DNA of 34,849 nucleotides from Bacteroidota bacterium. GTDB lineage: Bacteria > Bacteroidota > Bacteroidia > Chitinophagales > Saprospiraceae. A program made the translations under genes and the position numbers. Positions 16,767-25,997 of this stretch are shown here, piece after piece; position 1 is the stretch's first letter; each line of letters opens with the position of its first letter. The stretch lies in NCBI GenBank assembly GCA_024743405.1, contig JANSWP010000076.1:1-34849 (forward strand), read 5' to 3'. The notes below the pieces were generated by a model, which saw only the letters and a list, made by a program, of their open reading frames with translations, did not search any database and was not told the origin of the DNA.

Positions 16767-17855
16767 ATGAGAATATCAATAATCGCTGGAGCACGTCCAA
16801 ATTTCATGAAAATTGCACCTATTATAAGGGCTATTGCTAATGCTCAGAAAAATGGCGACAATATCAATTATCGTTTAATTCATACAGGGCAACATTATGA
16901 TCATAAAATGAGTGCAACTTTTTTTGAAGAATTAAATATTCCTAGCCCAGATGTCAATTTAGAATGTGGAGGCGGGACTCAAGCCGAGCAAACAGCAGCT
17001 ATATTGATAGCATTTGAAAAAGAGTTACTTGAAAACCCCGCAGATTTAGTGCTCGTTGTAGGGGATGTTACCTCCACTATGGCATGTGCTATAGTGGCGA
17101 AAAAATTGAATACAAAGGTGGCTCATGTGGAAGCAGGAATTAGATCGTTTGATTTGACCATGCCAGAGGAAATTAATCGTATGGTGACAGATAGTATTAC
17201 GGATTATTTTTTTACGACAAGTAATCATGCTAATTCTAACCTTAAGAATGTAGGAATATCAAAGGATAGAATATTTCATGTAGGCAATGTCATGATAGAT
17301 ACTCTTTTAGTAAATTTAGACCGACTTAAAAAACCTTCTTTCTTTGATGAACTTAGCTTACAGAATGGAAAATATTTTGTAATGACAATGCATCGTCCAG
17401 CTAATGTAGATGAACAGCAGAAACTAAAGGAATTTATTAGTCAAATTACTTCAAATGTTCAAGGTCTTCCTATTGTTTTTCCGATGCACCCCAGAACTAA
17501 AAAAATATTTGATAATCTTAAAATCGTAGCGAATAATCTCCATATCGTAGCACCTTTAGGTTATTTAGAGTTTAATTATTTGGTAAAAAATAGTTTTGCT
17601 GTTATTACTGATTCTGGAGGAATTACAGAGGAAACTACCGTATTAGGTATTCCGTGTATGACATTAAGGGATAATACAGAACGTCCAGAGACGATTGAAG
17701 AAGGAACTAATGAATTAGTCGGTACAAATCCACAAGCTATTAAGGCTTATTTGGAAAAACTTTTTGCAGGAGAATGGAAAAAAGGAACGATTCCTAATTT
17801 ATGGGATGGTCGGGCAGCAGAAAGAATTGTAAAAAGTATTTTGAATTTATTGTAA
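16767..17855 (+). CDS. wecB: UDP-N-acetylglucosamine 2-epimerase (non-hydrolysing)
   Basis: 362 residues, near the family norm. AGARPNFMKIAPI (7-19), HTGQHYD (39-45), VVGDVTSTMA with D100, HVEAGIRSFD with E122, MPEEINR with E135, and MTMHRPANVD with H209 match the WecB/MnaA active site. TDSGGITEETTVLG and RDNTERPETIEEGTN are the UDP-binding part. It interconverts UDP-GlcNAc and UDP-ManNAc in the cytoplasm. No WecC dehydrogenase follows, so the product may be used as ManNAc itself or oxidised by an enzyme coded elsewhere. The stop is directly followed by the ATG of a glycosyltransferase gene, hinting that this enzyme uses the product. Confidence 0.95.
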   Translation: MRISIIAGARPNFMKIAPIIRAIANAQKNGDNINYRLIHTGQHYDHKMSATFFEELNIPSPDVNLECGGGTQAEQTAAILIAFEKELLENPADLVLVVGDVTSTMACAIVAKKLNTKVAHVEAGIRSFDLTMPEEINRMVTDSITDYFFTTSNHANSNLKNVGISKDRIFHVGNVMIDTLLVNLDRLKKPSFFDELSLQNGKYFVMTMHRPANVDEQQKLKEFISQITSNVQGLPIVFPMHPRTKKIFDNLKIVANNLHIVAPLGYLEFNYLVKNSFAVITDSGGITEETTVLGIPCMTLRDNTERPETIEEGTNELVGTNPQAIKAYLEKLFAGEWKKGTIPNLWDGRAAERIVKSILNLL

Positions 17856-18974
17856 ATGAATGGGAAAAAAATATTAATTGTCTCCGTTTCTTTTTATCCT
17901 GAAAATTCTCCTAGGTCTTTTCGGACGACAGAATTGGTTAAAGAATTTTGTCGACAAGGACATCAAGTGACGCTTGCCACAATATATAAACCAGAGCATC
18001 ATGATGCTCTTATTAAAGAGTTTAATTTTAAAATATTGGACTTAGGTGAGCGCAAGTTTACTCAAATATCAGTTAGGAAAAATAGAATACTAAACATTAT
18101 CTCAAGATTGGTTAGACGAATGGGATTATACTTATTCGAATACCCAAATATTGAATTAATGTTTAAAGTAAAAACGGCACTTCAAAATATTTCTGGATTT
18201 GATTTGATGATTTCAATTGCAGTTCCTCATCCTATTCATTGGGGTGTTTCTAGAGCTAGAACAGATAGTCATAAAATTGCGGATACGTGGGTGGCGGATT
18301 GTGGTGATCCATATATGGGAATTTCTTACGATAGATTTGGGAAAGCTCCTCATTTTAAATATGTGGAAAAAGCGTTTTGCCGAAAAGCGGATTTTATTTC
18401 AGTTCCAATTGAGGCAGCTAAAAAAGCTTATTACTCAGAATTCAGAAACAAAATAAAGGTGATACCCCAAGGATTTAAATTTGAGGATGTTTGGAGTCTT
18501 TTAGAAAAATATAAATCCAATGAAATACCAACTTTTATTTATGCGGGTAATTTTATTCCTGGGAGAAGGGATATTAGGCCCGTTCTTGATTTTTTGTTGA
18601 GTACAGGAAAAGATTTTAAGTTTTTCATCTATACCAAGAGTACAGGATTTATTACTCCATACTTAAACAAAGCTAGTGATAAAATAATATTAAGTTCTTT
18701 TATCCCTCGAACAGAATTACTTCCGTTATTAAGTAAAATGGATTTTTTAATGAATCTCGAAAATGGAGTGACCGAGCAAGTGCCGAGCAAATTGATTGAT
18801 TATTCTTTGATTGGACGACCAATATTATCAATTGATTCTCAGAATATTGATAAGTCAAAAGTATTAGCATTTTTAGAAGGTAATTATGAGGAACAATTTC
18901 CGAAACCAGATATCAATCAATATAAAATAGAAAACATTTGTTCCCAGTTTTTAGCCTTAACTAAAAAGGAATAA
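17856..18974 (+). CDS. Glycosyltransferase, GT4-like (GT-B fold)
   Basis: 372 residues with GT-B features. The N-terminal domain opens ILIVSVSFYPENSPRSFRT, with the accessory helix pattern ELVKEFCRQGHQVTLATIY of family 4 enzymes. The C-terminal domain has FIYAGNFIPGRRD (donor domain start) and EQVPSKLIDYSLIGRPIL near 307-324, the usual place for sugar-nucleotide contact. A clear EX7E motif was not found, so it is a divergent member and its donor is unknown. It abuts wecB (stop then ATG) and overlaps the polymerase gene by one base, so the three are probably co-translated. No membrane helix. Confidence 0.78.
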   Translation: MNGKKILIVSVSFYPENSPRSFRTTELVKEFCRQGHQVTLATIYKPEHHDALIKEFNFKILDLGERKFTQISVRKNRILNIISRLVRRMGLYLFEYPNIELMFKVKTALQNISGFDLMISIAVPHPIHWGVSRARTDSHKIADTWVADCGDPYMGISYDRFGKAPHFKYVEKAFCRKADFISVPIEAAKKAYYSEFRNKIKVIPQGFKFEDVWSLLEKYKSNEIPTFIYAGNFIPGRRDIRPVLDFLLSTGKDFKFFIYTKSTGFITPYLNKASDKIILSSFIPRTELLPLLSKMDFLMNLENGVTEQVPSKLIDYSLIGRPILSIDSQNIDKSKVLAFLEGNYEEQFPKPDINQYKIENICSQFLALTKKE

Positions 18975-20209
18975 TGACTAACTGGAATGAGGCAAAACAA
19001 AATAAGCTTAATGCTTATTTACTCTTTTTGGTTTGGCCTAGCCTTTCTTTGATTTATGCGATAATTAATTATCGATCGAGTTTTTCTAAGAATATAACGT
19101 GGCTATTTTGTGGATTCTATGGATATAATTTTGTTTTATTTGATAATAGTGATGCCTATAGATATAGAGAATGGTTTGAGGATTTTCACCGGCGGAGTCT
19201 AACTTTAGGAGAATTTTTCTCAGAAATGAGCCAAGGAAATATAGGGAAAGGAGATTATTTTGAACCCATTTTATCTTATTTTTTATCAATATTCACTGGA
19301 GACTATAGAATATTATTTATGGTCTATGGGTTAGTTTTTGGCTATTTTTTTACTCGAAATATTTGGTATTTAATTAACAATTCCGATAAAAATATCAAAT
19401 TAATTGTACTCCCTTTTTTATTATGCTTTATTCTAGCCTTGCCCATTTGGAGAATTAATGGATTTCGATTTTGGACAGCAGCTCAGATATTTTGTTTTGG
19501 TGTTATGAGGCTATTTTATGAAAAAAAGAGCAAATATTTATTAGTCTCAATGTCTTCAGTTTTTGTGCATGTTGGCTTTTTTTACGCAGTAGGTTTATTA
19601 TTAATACATTATATAGTAGGCGTTAGAAAATATATGTATTTAGGGCTTTTTGCATTTGGAGTTTTTTTTTCTACTTTGGATGTAAGCTTTTTTCTTAATC
19701 TATTTCCTAATGTTGATGGAGTGGCGGCTGATAGAATAGATGCTTATACACATCCAGATATGATTGAAAGGTACTTTGATAATTCTCATAGATCATGGTT
19801 TATGCAGTTGGTACCAATACTTAGAAAGAATTTAAGCATTGCACTTATTATCATTCTCGCTCTTTTTAAGAGAAATGAAATGAAAAAATATAATTTAGAA
19901 AATTTACTATATTTTGGTGTTTTAATATTTGGAACTACTGCCCTATTGGGTGTTATTCCTTCAATGGGACGTTTTAATTCGGTAGCGTCTTTAGTACTTT
20001 TCGCAGTAACTATTCTTTACTTACAACGAGATAATAAGCTTTATTGGGTAAATCGACTTAGTCCGATATTGATTGGAGTCATCTTGTTTTTGAGTGTAAT
20101 AGAAATAAGATTGGGGATGGCTTCTATTGGAATTAATACTTTTATAACGAACCCATTTATTGCACCTTTTTTTGAAAGTACAATTACGCTTTGGGATTTG
20201 TTAAAATAA
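18974..20209 (+). CDS. EpsG-family polysaccharide polymerase (Wzy-like)
   Basis: 411 residues, polytopic, with about ten hydrophobic segments. DNSDAYRYREWFEDF after the second helix and RINGFRFWTAAQIF (about 156-169) are hallmarks of the EpsG family, which polymerises repeat units in Wzx/Wzy-type systems. With a Wzx flippase, a Wzz-like protein and an exporter in the same locus, it fills the otherwise missing polymerase role. Its ATG shares one base with the preceding stop. Its 3' end overlaps the TTG start of the next sulfotransferase by 19 bases. A nine-T run lies at 19662-19670. Confidence 0.82.
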   Translation: MTNWNEAKQNKLNAYLLFLVWPSLSLIYAIINYRSSFSKNITWLFCGFYGYNFVLFDNSDAYRYREWFEDFHRRSLTLGEFFSEMSQGNIGKGDYFEPILSYFLSIFTGDYRILFMVYGLVFGYFFTRNIWYLINNSDKNIKLIVLPFLLCFILALPIWRINGFRFWTAAQIFCFGVMRLFYEKKSKYLLVSMSSVFVHVGFFYAVGLLLIHYIVGVRKYMYLGLFAFGVFFSTLDVSFFLNLFPNVDGVAADRIDAYTHPDMIERYFDNSHRSWFMQLVPILRKNLSIALIIILALFKRNEMKKYNLENLLYFGVLIFGTTALLGVIPSMGRFNSVASLVLFAVTILYLQRDNKLYWVNRLSPILIGVILFLSVIEIRLGMASIGINTFITNPFIAPFFESTITLWDLLK

Positions 20210-21168
20210 GTTTCATTGAAGCAAAAAATAAAAAACGATTGAAATCTTTAATAAAAAACTTTAGTAATGTTCATAGCCCATCAACTTTTCCTGACTTTTT
20301 CATTTTTACAATGCCAAGATCAGGATCGACATGGTTGATGGAATTATTAGTTACACAGCCTAAGTTTAAGTATTGTAGCGAATTGTTCAATGTTAGGAAT
20401 CCAGAAGTGTGTGACAACTTAAAAATTGACTCATGGGATGGATTATATAACAAGAATAATTCGGGGTTGGTTCAAGATTATGTCGAGCAAATTCGTTCTG
20501 GCAAATTAGGTATTTTTAATCCGAATCCTTTTGGCAAATATTATAGATTAAGTACAAATCGCATTGTATTCAAAATAATTCATTTTGGAGAAGATAGAAT
20601 TAACTGGTTTCGAGATACCTTTAATGGGAAAGTTATTTTCTTAACTCGGCATCCTATTGCAGTGGCTATTTCAAGAAAAACATTACCTCGTCTTAAGACT
20701 TTTGTTCGTACAGATTATATTGAACAATTTACATTAGAGCAAAAAAAACTTGCAGAGAAGGTTTTTCAAACAGGCAACCACATAGAAAAAGCTACCCTTT
20801 CATGGTGTTTCCAAAATTATCCACCACTCAGGGATAAATCAGATGATTGGGCAGTGATTACTTATGAGCAACTGATTGTAGAACCTCAATTAGTAATCAA
20901 GCATCTTTCAGAGAAACTAGACTTGGTTAAAACGGATGTAATAAATAAAAATTTGGCAAGGCGTTCCATGGTAAAGAAATTGTCAGATGATACAACTTCT
21001 GAGATTTTTGAAAAAGGAGATGCTGAAAGAGAAAAGCTTATTACAAAGTGGCGAAAAAAGGTTGACTCAGATACAGAAAAAAAGTTATTTGAGATTATTC
21101 GAACATTCAACATTGATATTTATCAAGAAGGAAACGATTATCCAATTGATAAATATTTGGTAAAATGA
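20191..21168 (+). CDS. Sulfotransferase family protein
   Basis: 325 residues from a TTG at 20191, inside the end of the polymerase gene. A second TTG at 20239 would give a protein 16 residues shorter, still with the whole domain. 5' loop FTMPRSGSTWLMELL (39-53); 3'-phosphate motif VIFLTRHPIAVAISRK (148-163, R153 and S161); VITYEQLIVEP in the late part. The PRSGSTWL loop places it with Stf0/Nod-like bacterial sulfotransferases, distinct from the two earlier enzymes. It overlaps the next sulfotransferase gene by ATGA-type coupling (21165-21168), so the two are likely made together. This pair precedes a deacetylase-like gene. Confidence 0.85.
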   Translation: MGFVKISFIEAKNKKRLKSLIKNFSNVHSPSTFPDFFIFTMPRSGSTWLMELLVTQPKFKYCSELFNVRNPEVCDNLKIDSWDGLYNKNNSGLVQDYVEQIRSGKLGIFNPNPFGKYYRLSTNRIVFKIIHFGEDRINWFRDTFNGKVIFLTRHPIAVAISRKTLPRLKTFVRTDYIEQFTLEQKKLAEKVFQTGNHIEKATLSWCFQNYPPLRDKSDDWAVITYEQLIVEPQLVIKHLSEKLDLVKTDVINKNLARRSMVKKLSDDTTSEIFEKGDAEREKLITKWRKKVDSDTEKKLFEIIRTFNIDIYQEGNDYPIDKYLVK

Positions 21169-22049
21169 AATTTGTGAAGAATCGAAAGATATATTTAATC
21201 TCTGGAGCAGGACGCTCAGGTTCTACCCTTCTGACTGTTATTTTAGATAATCACCAAGATAGTATCGCAGTTGGAGAGTTGATAAATTATATTTCTAACG
21301 GCATCTTTAATGATGAATATTGCTCTTGTAAAAAGAATGTAAGCCAATGTTTTTTTTGGCAAAAAGTAAAAGCAAAATGGGATGAAAGGAGAATACTGGA
21401 TTTAGAGGAATATAATAGAGTACAAAGAGCGGTCACAAAAAATAAAGGAACTTTAAGTTTGATTCGAAATTTGATAAATCCTTCTCCAAAGTTTAAGAAT
21501 TATATAGAAGATACAAAATCATTATACAACGCAATTTTTGAAACATCAGGGAAGTCTATCATCATTGATTCATCAAAGCCTGCTCAACGGATTTTAGTAT
21601 TGAGAAAATGTGGTATTTCATTTTCCGTTTTGCATTTGACCAGGCGGTTTAGTTTGGTTTTAAATTCCAACAAGAAATCCTTTAAAAAGGATTTAAAAGC
21701 AGGGTTAGAAAAAGATATGAACCCTCAAAAGACCTCCTATGTAGCTATGACTTGGATTCTTAATAATATACTAGTTTGGCTCTTTTCTTTAGGTGGTGAA
21801 CGGATAAGAATTCGATATGAGAATATTATTCGAAATTTAACTCAGGAAATAAATAAGGTTATTAGTAAAGATGTGAATTTTCAAGAAAAATTAAAGAATA
21901 GAGGACCATTTAGTTCAAATCATATCGTTGCGGGAAATCGAATAAGAATGAAAGATGAACTGTATGTAGCAAATGATGTTCAAGACAAAAAACTTTTGAA
22001 CCTTACCGCGAAAGATAAAATAATGAGTAAAATTTTAGATTTATACTAA
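21165..22049 (+). CDS. Sulfotransferase family protein with a Cys motif
   Basis: 294 residues. The 5' loop is ISGAGRSGSTLLTVIL (12-27). A C-x-C-x6-C motif (C53, C55, C62) followed by FFW resembles the C-x-C-G...C-P-F-W segment of one bacterial sulfotransferase subgroup. Catalytic or binding residues of the 3' part are less clear: FSVLHLTRRFSLVLNS (153-168) occupies the expected place. IIDSSKPAQR (133-142) is a common segment in this subgroup. The ATG overlaps the preceding stop. Motif order and length support the family call. Its acceptor is unknown. It sits 20 bases before the deacetylase-like gene. Confidence 0.82.
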   Translation: MKFVKNRKIYLISGAGRSGSTLLTVILDNHQDSIAVGELINYISNGIFNDEYCSCKKNVSQCFFWQKVKAKWDERRILDLEEYNRVQRAVTKNKGTLSLIRNLINPSPKFKNYIEDTKSLYNAIFETSGKSIIIDSSKPAQRILVLRKCGISFSVLHLTRRFSLVLNSNKKSFKKDLKAGLEKDMNPQKTSYVAMTWILNNILVWLFSLGGERIRIRYENIIRNLTQEINKVISKDVNFQEKLKNRGPFSSNHIVAGNRIRMKDELYVANDVQDKKLLNLTAKDKIMSKILDLY

Positions 22050-22069
22050 TTCGACGGGCTCTTTTAATA

Positions 22070-23215
22070 ATGCTTCAACAAATAAAAAAAACAGCCATTA
22101 ATACTATTGTAAATACAATAGGGTGGCATACTAATAAAAAAATCATCGTATTTGAATCAGATGATTGGGGAATGGTTCGAACATCAAGTACTGATGCTTA
22201 TAAAAAATTAAAAAAGGTAGGTCTAAAAGTCGATGATTGTCCCTATACAAGTGTGGATGCCTTAGAATCGAATGATGATGTAACTTTTTTTATGGAGGTT
22301 TTGAGTCAATTTCGAGATAAGAATGGCAATCCTCCCATTTTTACATTAAATAATATTGTTGGCAATCCCGATTTTGAAAAGATTGAAGCATCGAATTTTC
22401 AAGATTATCATTACGAAAGATTTACAGAAACCTATTCACAATATCCAAAACACGATAAGGTGTTTTCTTTACTAAAAGAAGGGTTAGAAAAAGGAATGTT
22501 TAAGCCACAACTCCATGGGCGAGAGCATGTGAACGTAGTACAGTGGATGAATGCACTCAAAGAGAATAAGAAGTATGTCAAGTTGATTTTCAATCAAAAA
22601 ATGTATTCTGCTCATATTGATGGGGTAAGCAGTTGTAGAAGAGAATATTTACAATCATTTGGGCGATTTACTCAAGATGACCTTAATCTTCAAAAATCAA
22701 TAATTAAAGAGGGTGCTGAGTTGTTCAAGGATATATGGGGATTTCATTCTAAAAGCTTTATTGCACCCTGTTATACTTGGAGTGAAGAGTTAGAAAAAGA
22801 GTTATCTAAAAATAAAGTCCAGTATTTACAGGGTACGCATGTTCATAAAATCCCACAAATAGGAGGTAAGAAAAATTTTAAAAAGCGATACCGTTTTCTT
22901 GGCGAAAAAAACATTCATAAACAGACTTATATTGTCAGAAACTGTTGGTTTGAGCCTAGCCAAAATCCTAATATTGATAATTATTCATTATTGCTGAAAC
23001 AAATTAATCAAGCGTTTAAATTTAGAAAACCCGCAGTTATTTGTTCTCACAGACTTAATTATATGGGGTTTTTAAGCCCTCAAAATCGAGATGAAAATCT
23101 TGTAATGTTGAAAAAGGCATTAAAGGAAATCATTAAAAAATGGCCAACAGTTGAGTTTTTATCAACAAACCAATTAGGGGATTTGATCAGCCAACCAAAA
23201 GGAATTCAAAATTAA
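22070..23215 (+). CDS. Divergent polysaccharide-deacetylase-like protein (copy 1)
   Basis: 381 residues. It has elements that fit the carbohydrate esterase 4 (NodB) metal site. FESDDWG (28-34) offers the Asp pair. PQLHGREH (146-153) offers H149 and H153 with the H-x3-H spacing of motif 2. FIAPCYTW (230-237) is like motif 3, and ICSHRLNYMGF (324-334) carries a late His. The protein lacks a signal peptide, so it probably acts in the cytoplasm on a nucleotide-linked or lipid-linked sugar. It is clearly homologous to the protein at 27371 (shared HGREH, LVRNC/IVRNC-x-FEPS and SHR-N motifs). The N-deacetylase function is inference. Confidence 0.72.
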   Translation: MLQQIKKTAINTIVNTIGWHTNKKIIVFESDDWGMVRTSSTDAYKKLKKVGLKVDDCPYTSVDALESNDDVTFFMEVLSQFRDKNGNPPIFTLNNIVGNPDFEKIEASNFQDYHYERFTETYSQYPKHDKVFSLLKEGLEKGMFKPQLHGREHVNVVQWMNALKENKKYVKLIFNQKMYSAHIDGVSSCRREYLQSFGRFTQDDLNLQKSIIKEGAELFKDIWGFHSKSFIAPCYTWSEELEKELSKNKVQYLQGTHVHKIPQIGGKKNFKKRYRFLGEKNIHKQTYIVRNCWFEPSQNPNIDNYSLLLKQINQAFKFRKPAVICSHRLNYMGFLSPQNRDENLVMLKKALKEIIKKWPTVEFLSTNQLGDLISQPKGIQN

Positions 23216-23218
23216 AGA

Positions 23219-24106
23219 ATGATAAAATTTATTATTTCTTCTCTTAGCATATATGAGAAAATAATCAAGAATAAGTATTTAGCAAGACAGGTTAGTTTTG
23301 ATTTAGATAATATTAATGAGATAAAAAGTGAAGACACTTTTTTTGAAGCGATTCGGCAAGTACGATTGCCGAACGGGACTTTTAAAACAACCATAAATAA
23401 TCGATTTCATGATTTAGATAAAGAATTTCTTCCTCTTTTAAATGTTGAAAAGACTTATAGTATTCATGATATTGGGACTTCTGATGGAATTACTGCTGTG
23501 AATTTGATAGATGGATTAGATATCAAAGATATTTCTTATGATTTCAGTATTTCTGATAAATTTTCTGATATCTATTTGTATAAAAAAGGATTGTTAAAAT
23601 ATTTTATTGATGCCGAGGATAATATTTTATTCGCGGATTTAGGAGGTATAATGTTTAATCAATATTTATCTAATCGTTTTTTTCTATCTAAATTTCTAGG
23701 CAAGTTTCTTCCCCAAAAGGCACATAATAATATTGAAAATAAAAAAACGGTTTTACTTATTAATCCAAGAACAAAGGACTGTATTAATAAAAATAAATTA
23801 AATTTTTTCAATTATGACCTCTTTAATCCTTCATCAAACCCTGGCACATTTGACATTGTGCGTTGTATGAATTTGTTAAATCCAAGACTTTTCAGTGAAG
23901 ACTTATTGCGGAAGGGAATTAAAAATATTTTTGAAAGTGTGAAGAATGACGGGCTTATGGTGATAGGGAGGACTAATCCTAGAACGGGAGAAAATTATGC
24001 GACAGTATATCAAAAATCTGATGAAAAATTAAAACCTATTTTGAAAGTTAATGGAGGAAATGAAATTGATGCTTTAATGAGTCAAGTGGTCAACATTAAT
24101 GAGTAA
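23219..24106 (+). CDS. SAM-dependent-methyltransferase-like protein
   Basis: 295 residues. A class I methyltransferase motif I is suggested by HDIGTSDGITA (83-93) after a beta-strand. A later segment has the usual carboxyl-half look: FDIVRCMNLLNPRLF, followed by a helix and NDGLMVIGRT (about 220-258). I do not recognise a closer family, and the region between, where the SAM ribose acid should be, is unusual. No membrane helix. It could O-methylate a sugar of the repeat unit. It lies three bases after the deacetylase-like gene and overlaps the lipoprotein gene by 8 bases, which ties it to the decoration block. Confidence 0.55.
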   Translation: MIKFIISSLSIYEKIIKNKYLARQVSFDLDNINEIKSEDTFFEAIRQVRLPNGTFKTTINNRFHDLDKEFLPLLNVEKTYSIHDIGTSDGITAVNLIDGLDIKDISYDFSISDKFSDIYLYKKGLLKYFIDAEDNILFADLGGIMFNQYLSNRFFLSKFLGKFLPQKAHNNIENKKTVLLINPRTKDCINKNKLNFFNYDLFNPSSNPGTFDIVRCMNLLNPRLFSEDLLRKGIKNIFESVKNDGLMVIGRTNPRTGENYATVYQKSDEKLKPILKVNGGNEIDALMSQVVNINE

Positions 24107-25976
24107 ATATCAAGATAGTACATCATTTGTAAAAAATCGCCTTGTGAAATATATTCTGTTTTTCTTAATATTTATATTTTTGATTTTGTTTGTTGCTTGT
24201 GGTGGCGCAAAGAAAACAGAGACAAAATACTTAGGAACAAAAGCTAATATTGAGTCCAATCTTGCAAAGTATGGCGAAGTGATTTTGAAAAATGAAATTA
24301 TTGATTTGAATGGGGATACAATCAATATTAAAGGAACATTAATTTTTGAGGAGAACACAAAAATCATAAATGGAGTTCTTAATGGAGTCAGCGGTACATT
24401 CAAAGCATCTCCAACAAAATGCTTTGAAAATATAAAAATTACAGGTCATTGGAAAAATGATTTAGTATATATGGAATGGTTTACAGAAGGGGAAGACCCT
24501 GTTCTAAATTATACTAGTTTGTGTAATTTGATTGAATTAGAAGGGACTATTTTTTTGAGAAAAAAATACCCATTATCTGGATCCGTTTATTCTCCTTACA
24601 ATACTTCTAAAACGATAAAAATAAAAGGAGAAAATTCTAAAACCTGTGGATTTATCCTTAACACGTCACATAAAAAAAACGGAGGCTATTTTAAGAGTGA
24701 GAAAGGGAGTAATATTCATCTCGAAAATATTTTAATTCAAACTATTGATTTTGATGAAGGAGTCTCCAATAATAAAGACTTCATTTTTGCTTCCTGTATT
24801 CTATTTGATGGTTACGAGAAATCAAACCCCTCTATGGATTACTTTAGATTGATTAATTGCCTTATTAATGGGCGAGTCTCTTTCATATATAAAGGTAATA
24901 CAGACATCTTAAGCAAGGAGGAATTTTTGAAAACAGGAATCAAAGAAATTGAAGTTAAAGATTGTCAATTAAATGAAGTTTGTTCTATTCTGACCTTAAA
25001 AAGGTCGCCTTATGAAAAGGTGGAAATATTAAACAATACAATTAATAGTATATCAGGAGCAGTATTTTTTTTCCCAATAGGAGCATCTGGTTATGATAAG
25101 CCACTAGACTTATATGATGCTCGAAAGAATATGGTTTTAAAGAATAATGTGGTTATAAATGAGACTGTTATTTCGGATATTACTTCAACTTATGTCGCAT
25201 TAGTGGTTGCTAAAGGAGGGAATTTTTTAGTTGAGGGCAATAAGATTGAAAATATAATCACAAAAAATCCTGGAGGAGAAACTTATCCTTTTTATTGTTC
25301 AGCTTCCAATAAATTAACTGTAAAAGATAATATTACGAAGAATTGTTTTAATGTTGACGGGGATAGCCGTCGAAAAAAAAGAGGTCAAAACACGTTACTG
25401 AAACTTAAAGGAGCTGCTAATGCGGAAATAATAGATAATGTATTTGAACTTGAAAAATCAGCATTGGTAAAGGCTGGACTAATTTCGAATAAAAACATTT
25501 CTTTGTCGGAAGTTGATGCAACTCTATTTAGGTTTAATTTATGGAGCGCATCCGGTAAGAATAAACCAAATAAGAATATCTATGCTTTTAGAGGTAATCA
25601 CTTTAAGACAGCTTATTTAAATGATTACAGCGTGGTTGCTAGAAATGATTTTATTTTTGAGAATAATACAATCAAGATTGACTATATAGCAGAAATGCCT
25701 AAAGATAGATGGGGCGATGTTGGACATTATATGAATCATACATTGGTTTATATGCGAGGAAAAGATAATAACCATGGGATAATATTTTCAAATAATACGA
25801 TTGAGATAAAATCCATGGAAAGTGGTCAATTAAAAATTATAGACAACCCATTTTCACATAAGGAATATGAATTGATAAAAATTAATGAGAATAGAATTAA
25901 TTCCCCTGGGAAAGCTTCTTTTTATACGCCTAAATCCACAATTTTAGAGAAAAAAGAAAATAAGATAAATCATTAA
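24099..25976 (+). CDS. Right-handed parallel beta-helix lipoprotein, possible polysaccharide lyase or epimerase
   Basis: 625 residues. A long hydrophobic segment (about 16-33) ends in LFVAC-GG, so C34 is a probable lipidation site. The body repeats short strands with Asn-rich turns: VKDCQLNEVC, KVEILNNTIN, MVLKNNVVIN, FLVEGNKIEN, LTVKDNITKN, IFENNTIKID and IFSNNTIEIK. This is the pattern of a right-handed parallel beta-helix (pectate-lyase-like fold). Such proteins are often lyases, hydrolases or C5-epimerases of acidic polysaccharides. No catalytic residue set could be assigned. The site after C34 (GGAKKTE) lacks the acidic run typical of surface-exported Bacteroidota lipoproteins, so a periplasm-facing anchor is possible. 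It starts inside the preceding gene (8-base overlap). Confidence 0.7.
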   Translation: MSKYQDSTSFVKNRLVKYILFFLIFIFLILFVACGGAKKTETKYLGTKANIESNLAKYGEVILKNEIIDLNGDTINIKGTLIFEENTKIINGVLNGVSGTFKASPTKCFENIKITGHWKNDLVYMEWFTEGEDPVLNYTSLCNLIELEGTIFLRKKYPLSGSVYSPYNTSKTIKIKGENSKTCGFILNTSHKKNGGYFKSEKGSNIHLENILIQTIDFDEGVSNNKDFIFASCILFDGYEKSNPSMDYFRLINCLINGRVSFIYKGNTDILSKEEFLKTGIKEIEVKDCQLNEVCSILTLKRSPYEKVEILNNTINSISGAVFFFPIGASGYDKPLDLYDARKNMVLKNNVVINETVISDITSTYVALVVAKGGNFLVEGNKIENIITKNPGGETYPFYCSASNKLTVKDNITKNCFNVDGDSRRKKRGQNTLLKLKGAANAEIIDNVFELEKSALVKAGLISNKNISLSEVDATLFRFNLWSASGKNKPNKNIYAFRGNHFKTAYLNDYSVVARNDFIFENNTIKIDYIAEMPKDRWGDVGHYMNHTLVYMRGKDNNHGIIFSNNTIEIKSMESGQLKIIDNPFSHKEYELIKINENRINSPGKASFYTPKSTILEKKENKINH

Positions 25977-25997
25977 TAGCGTAAATCTTACTTTACT

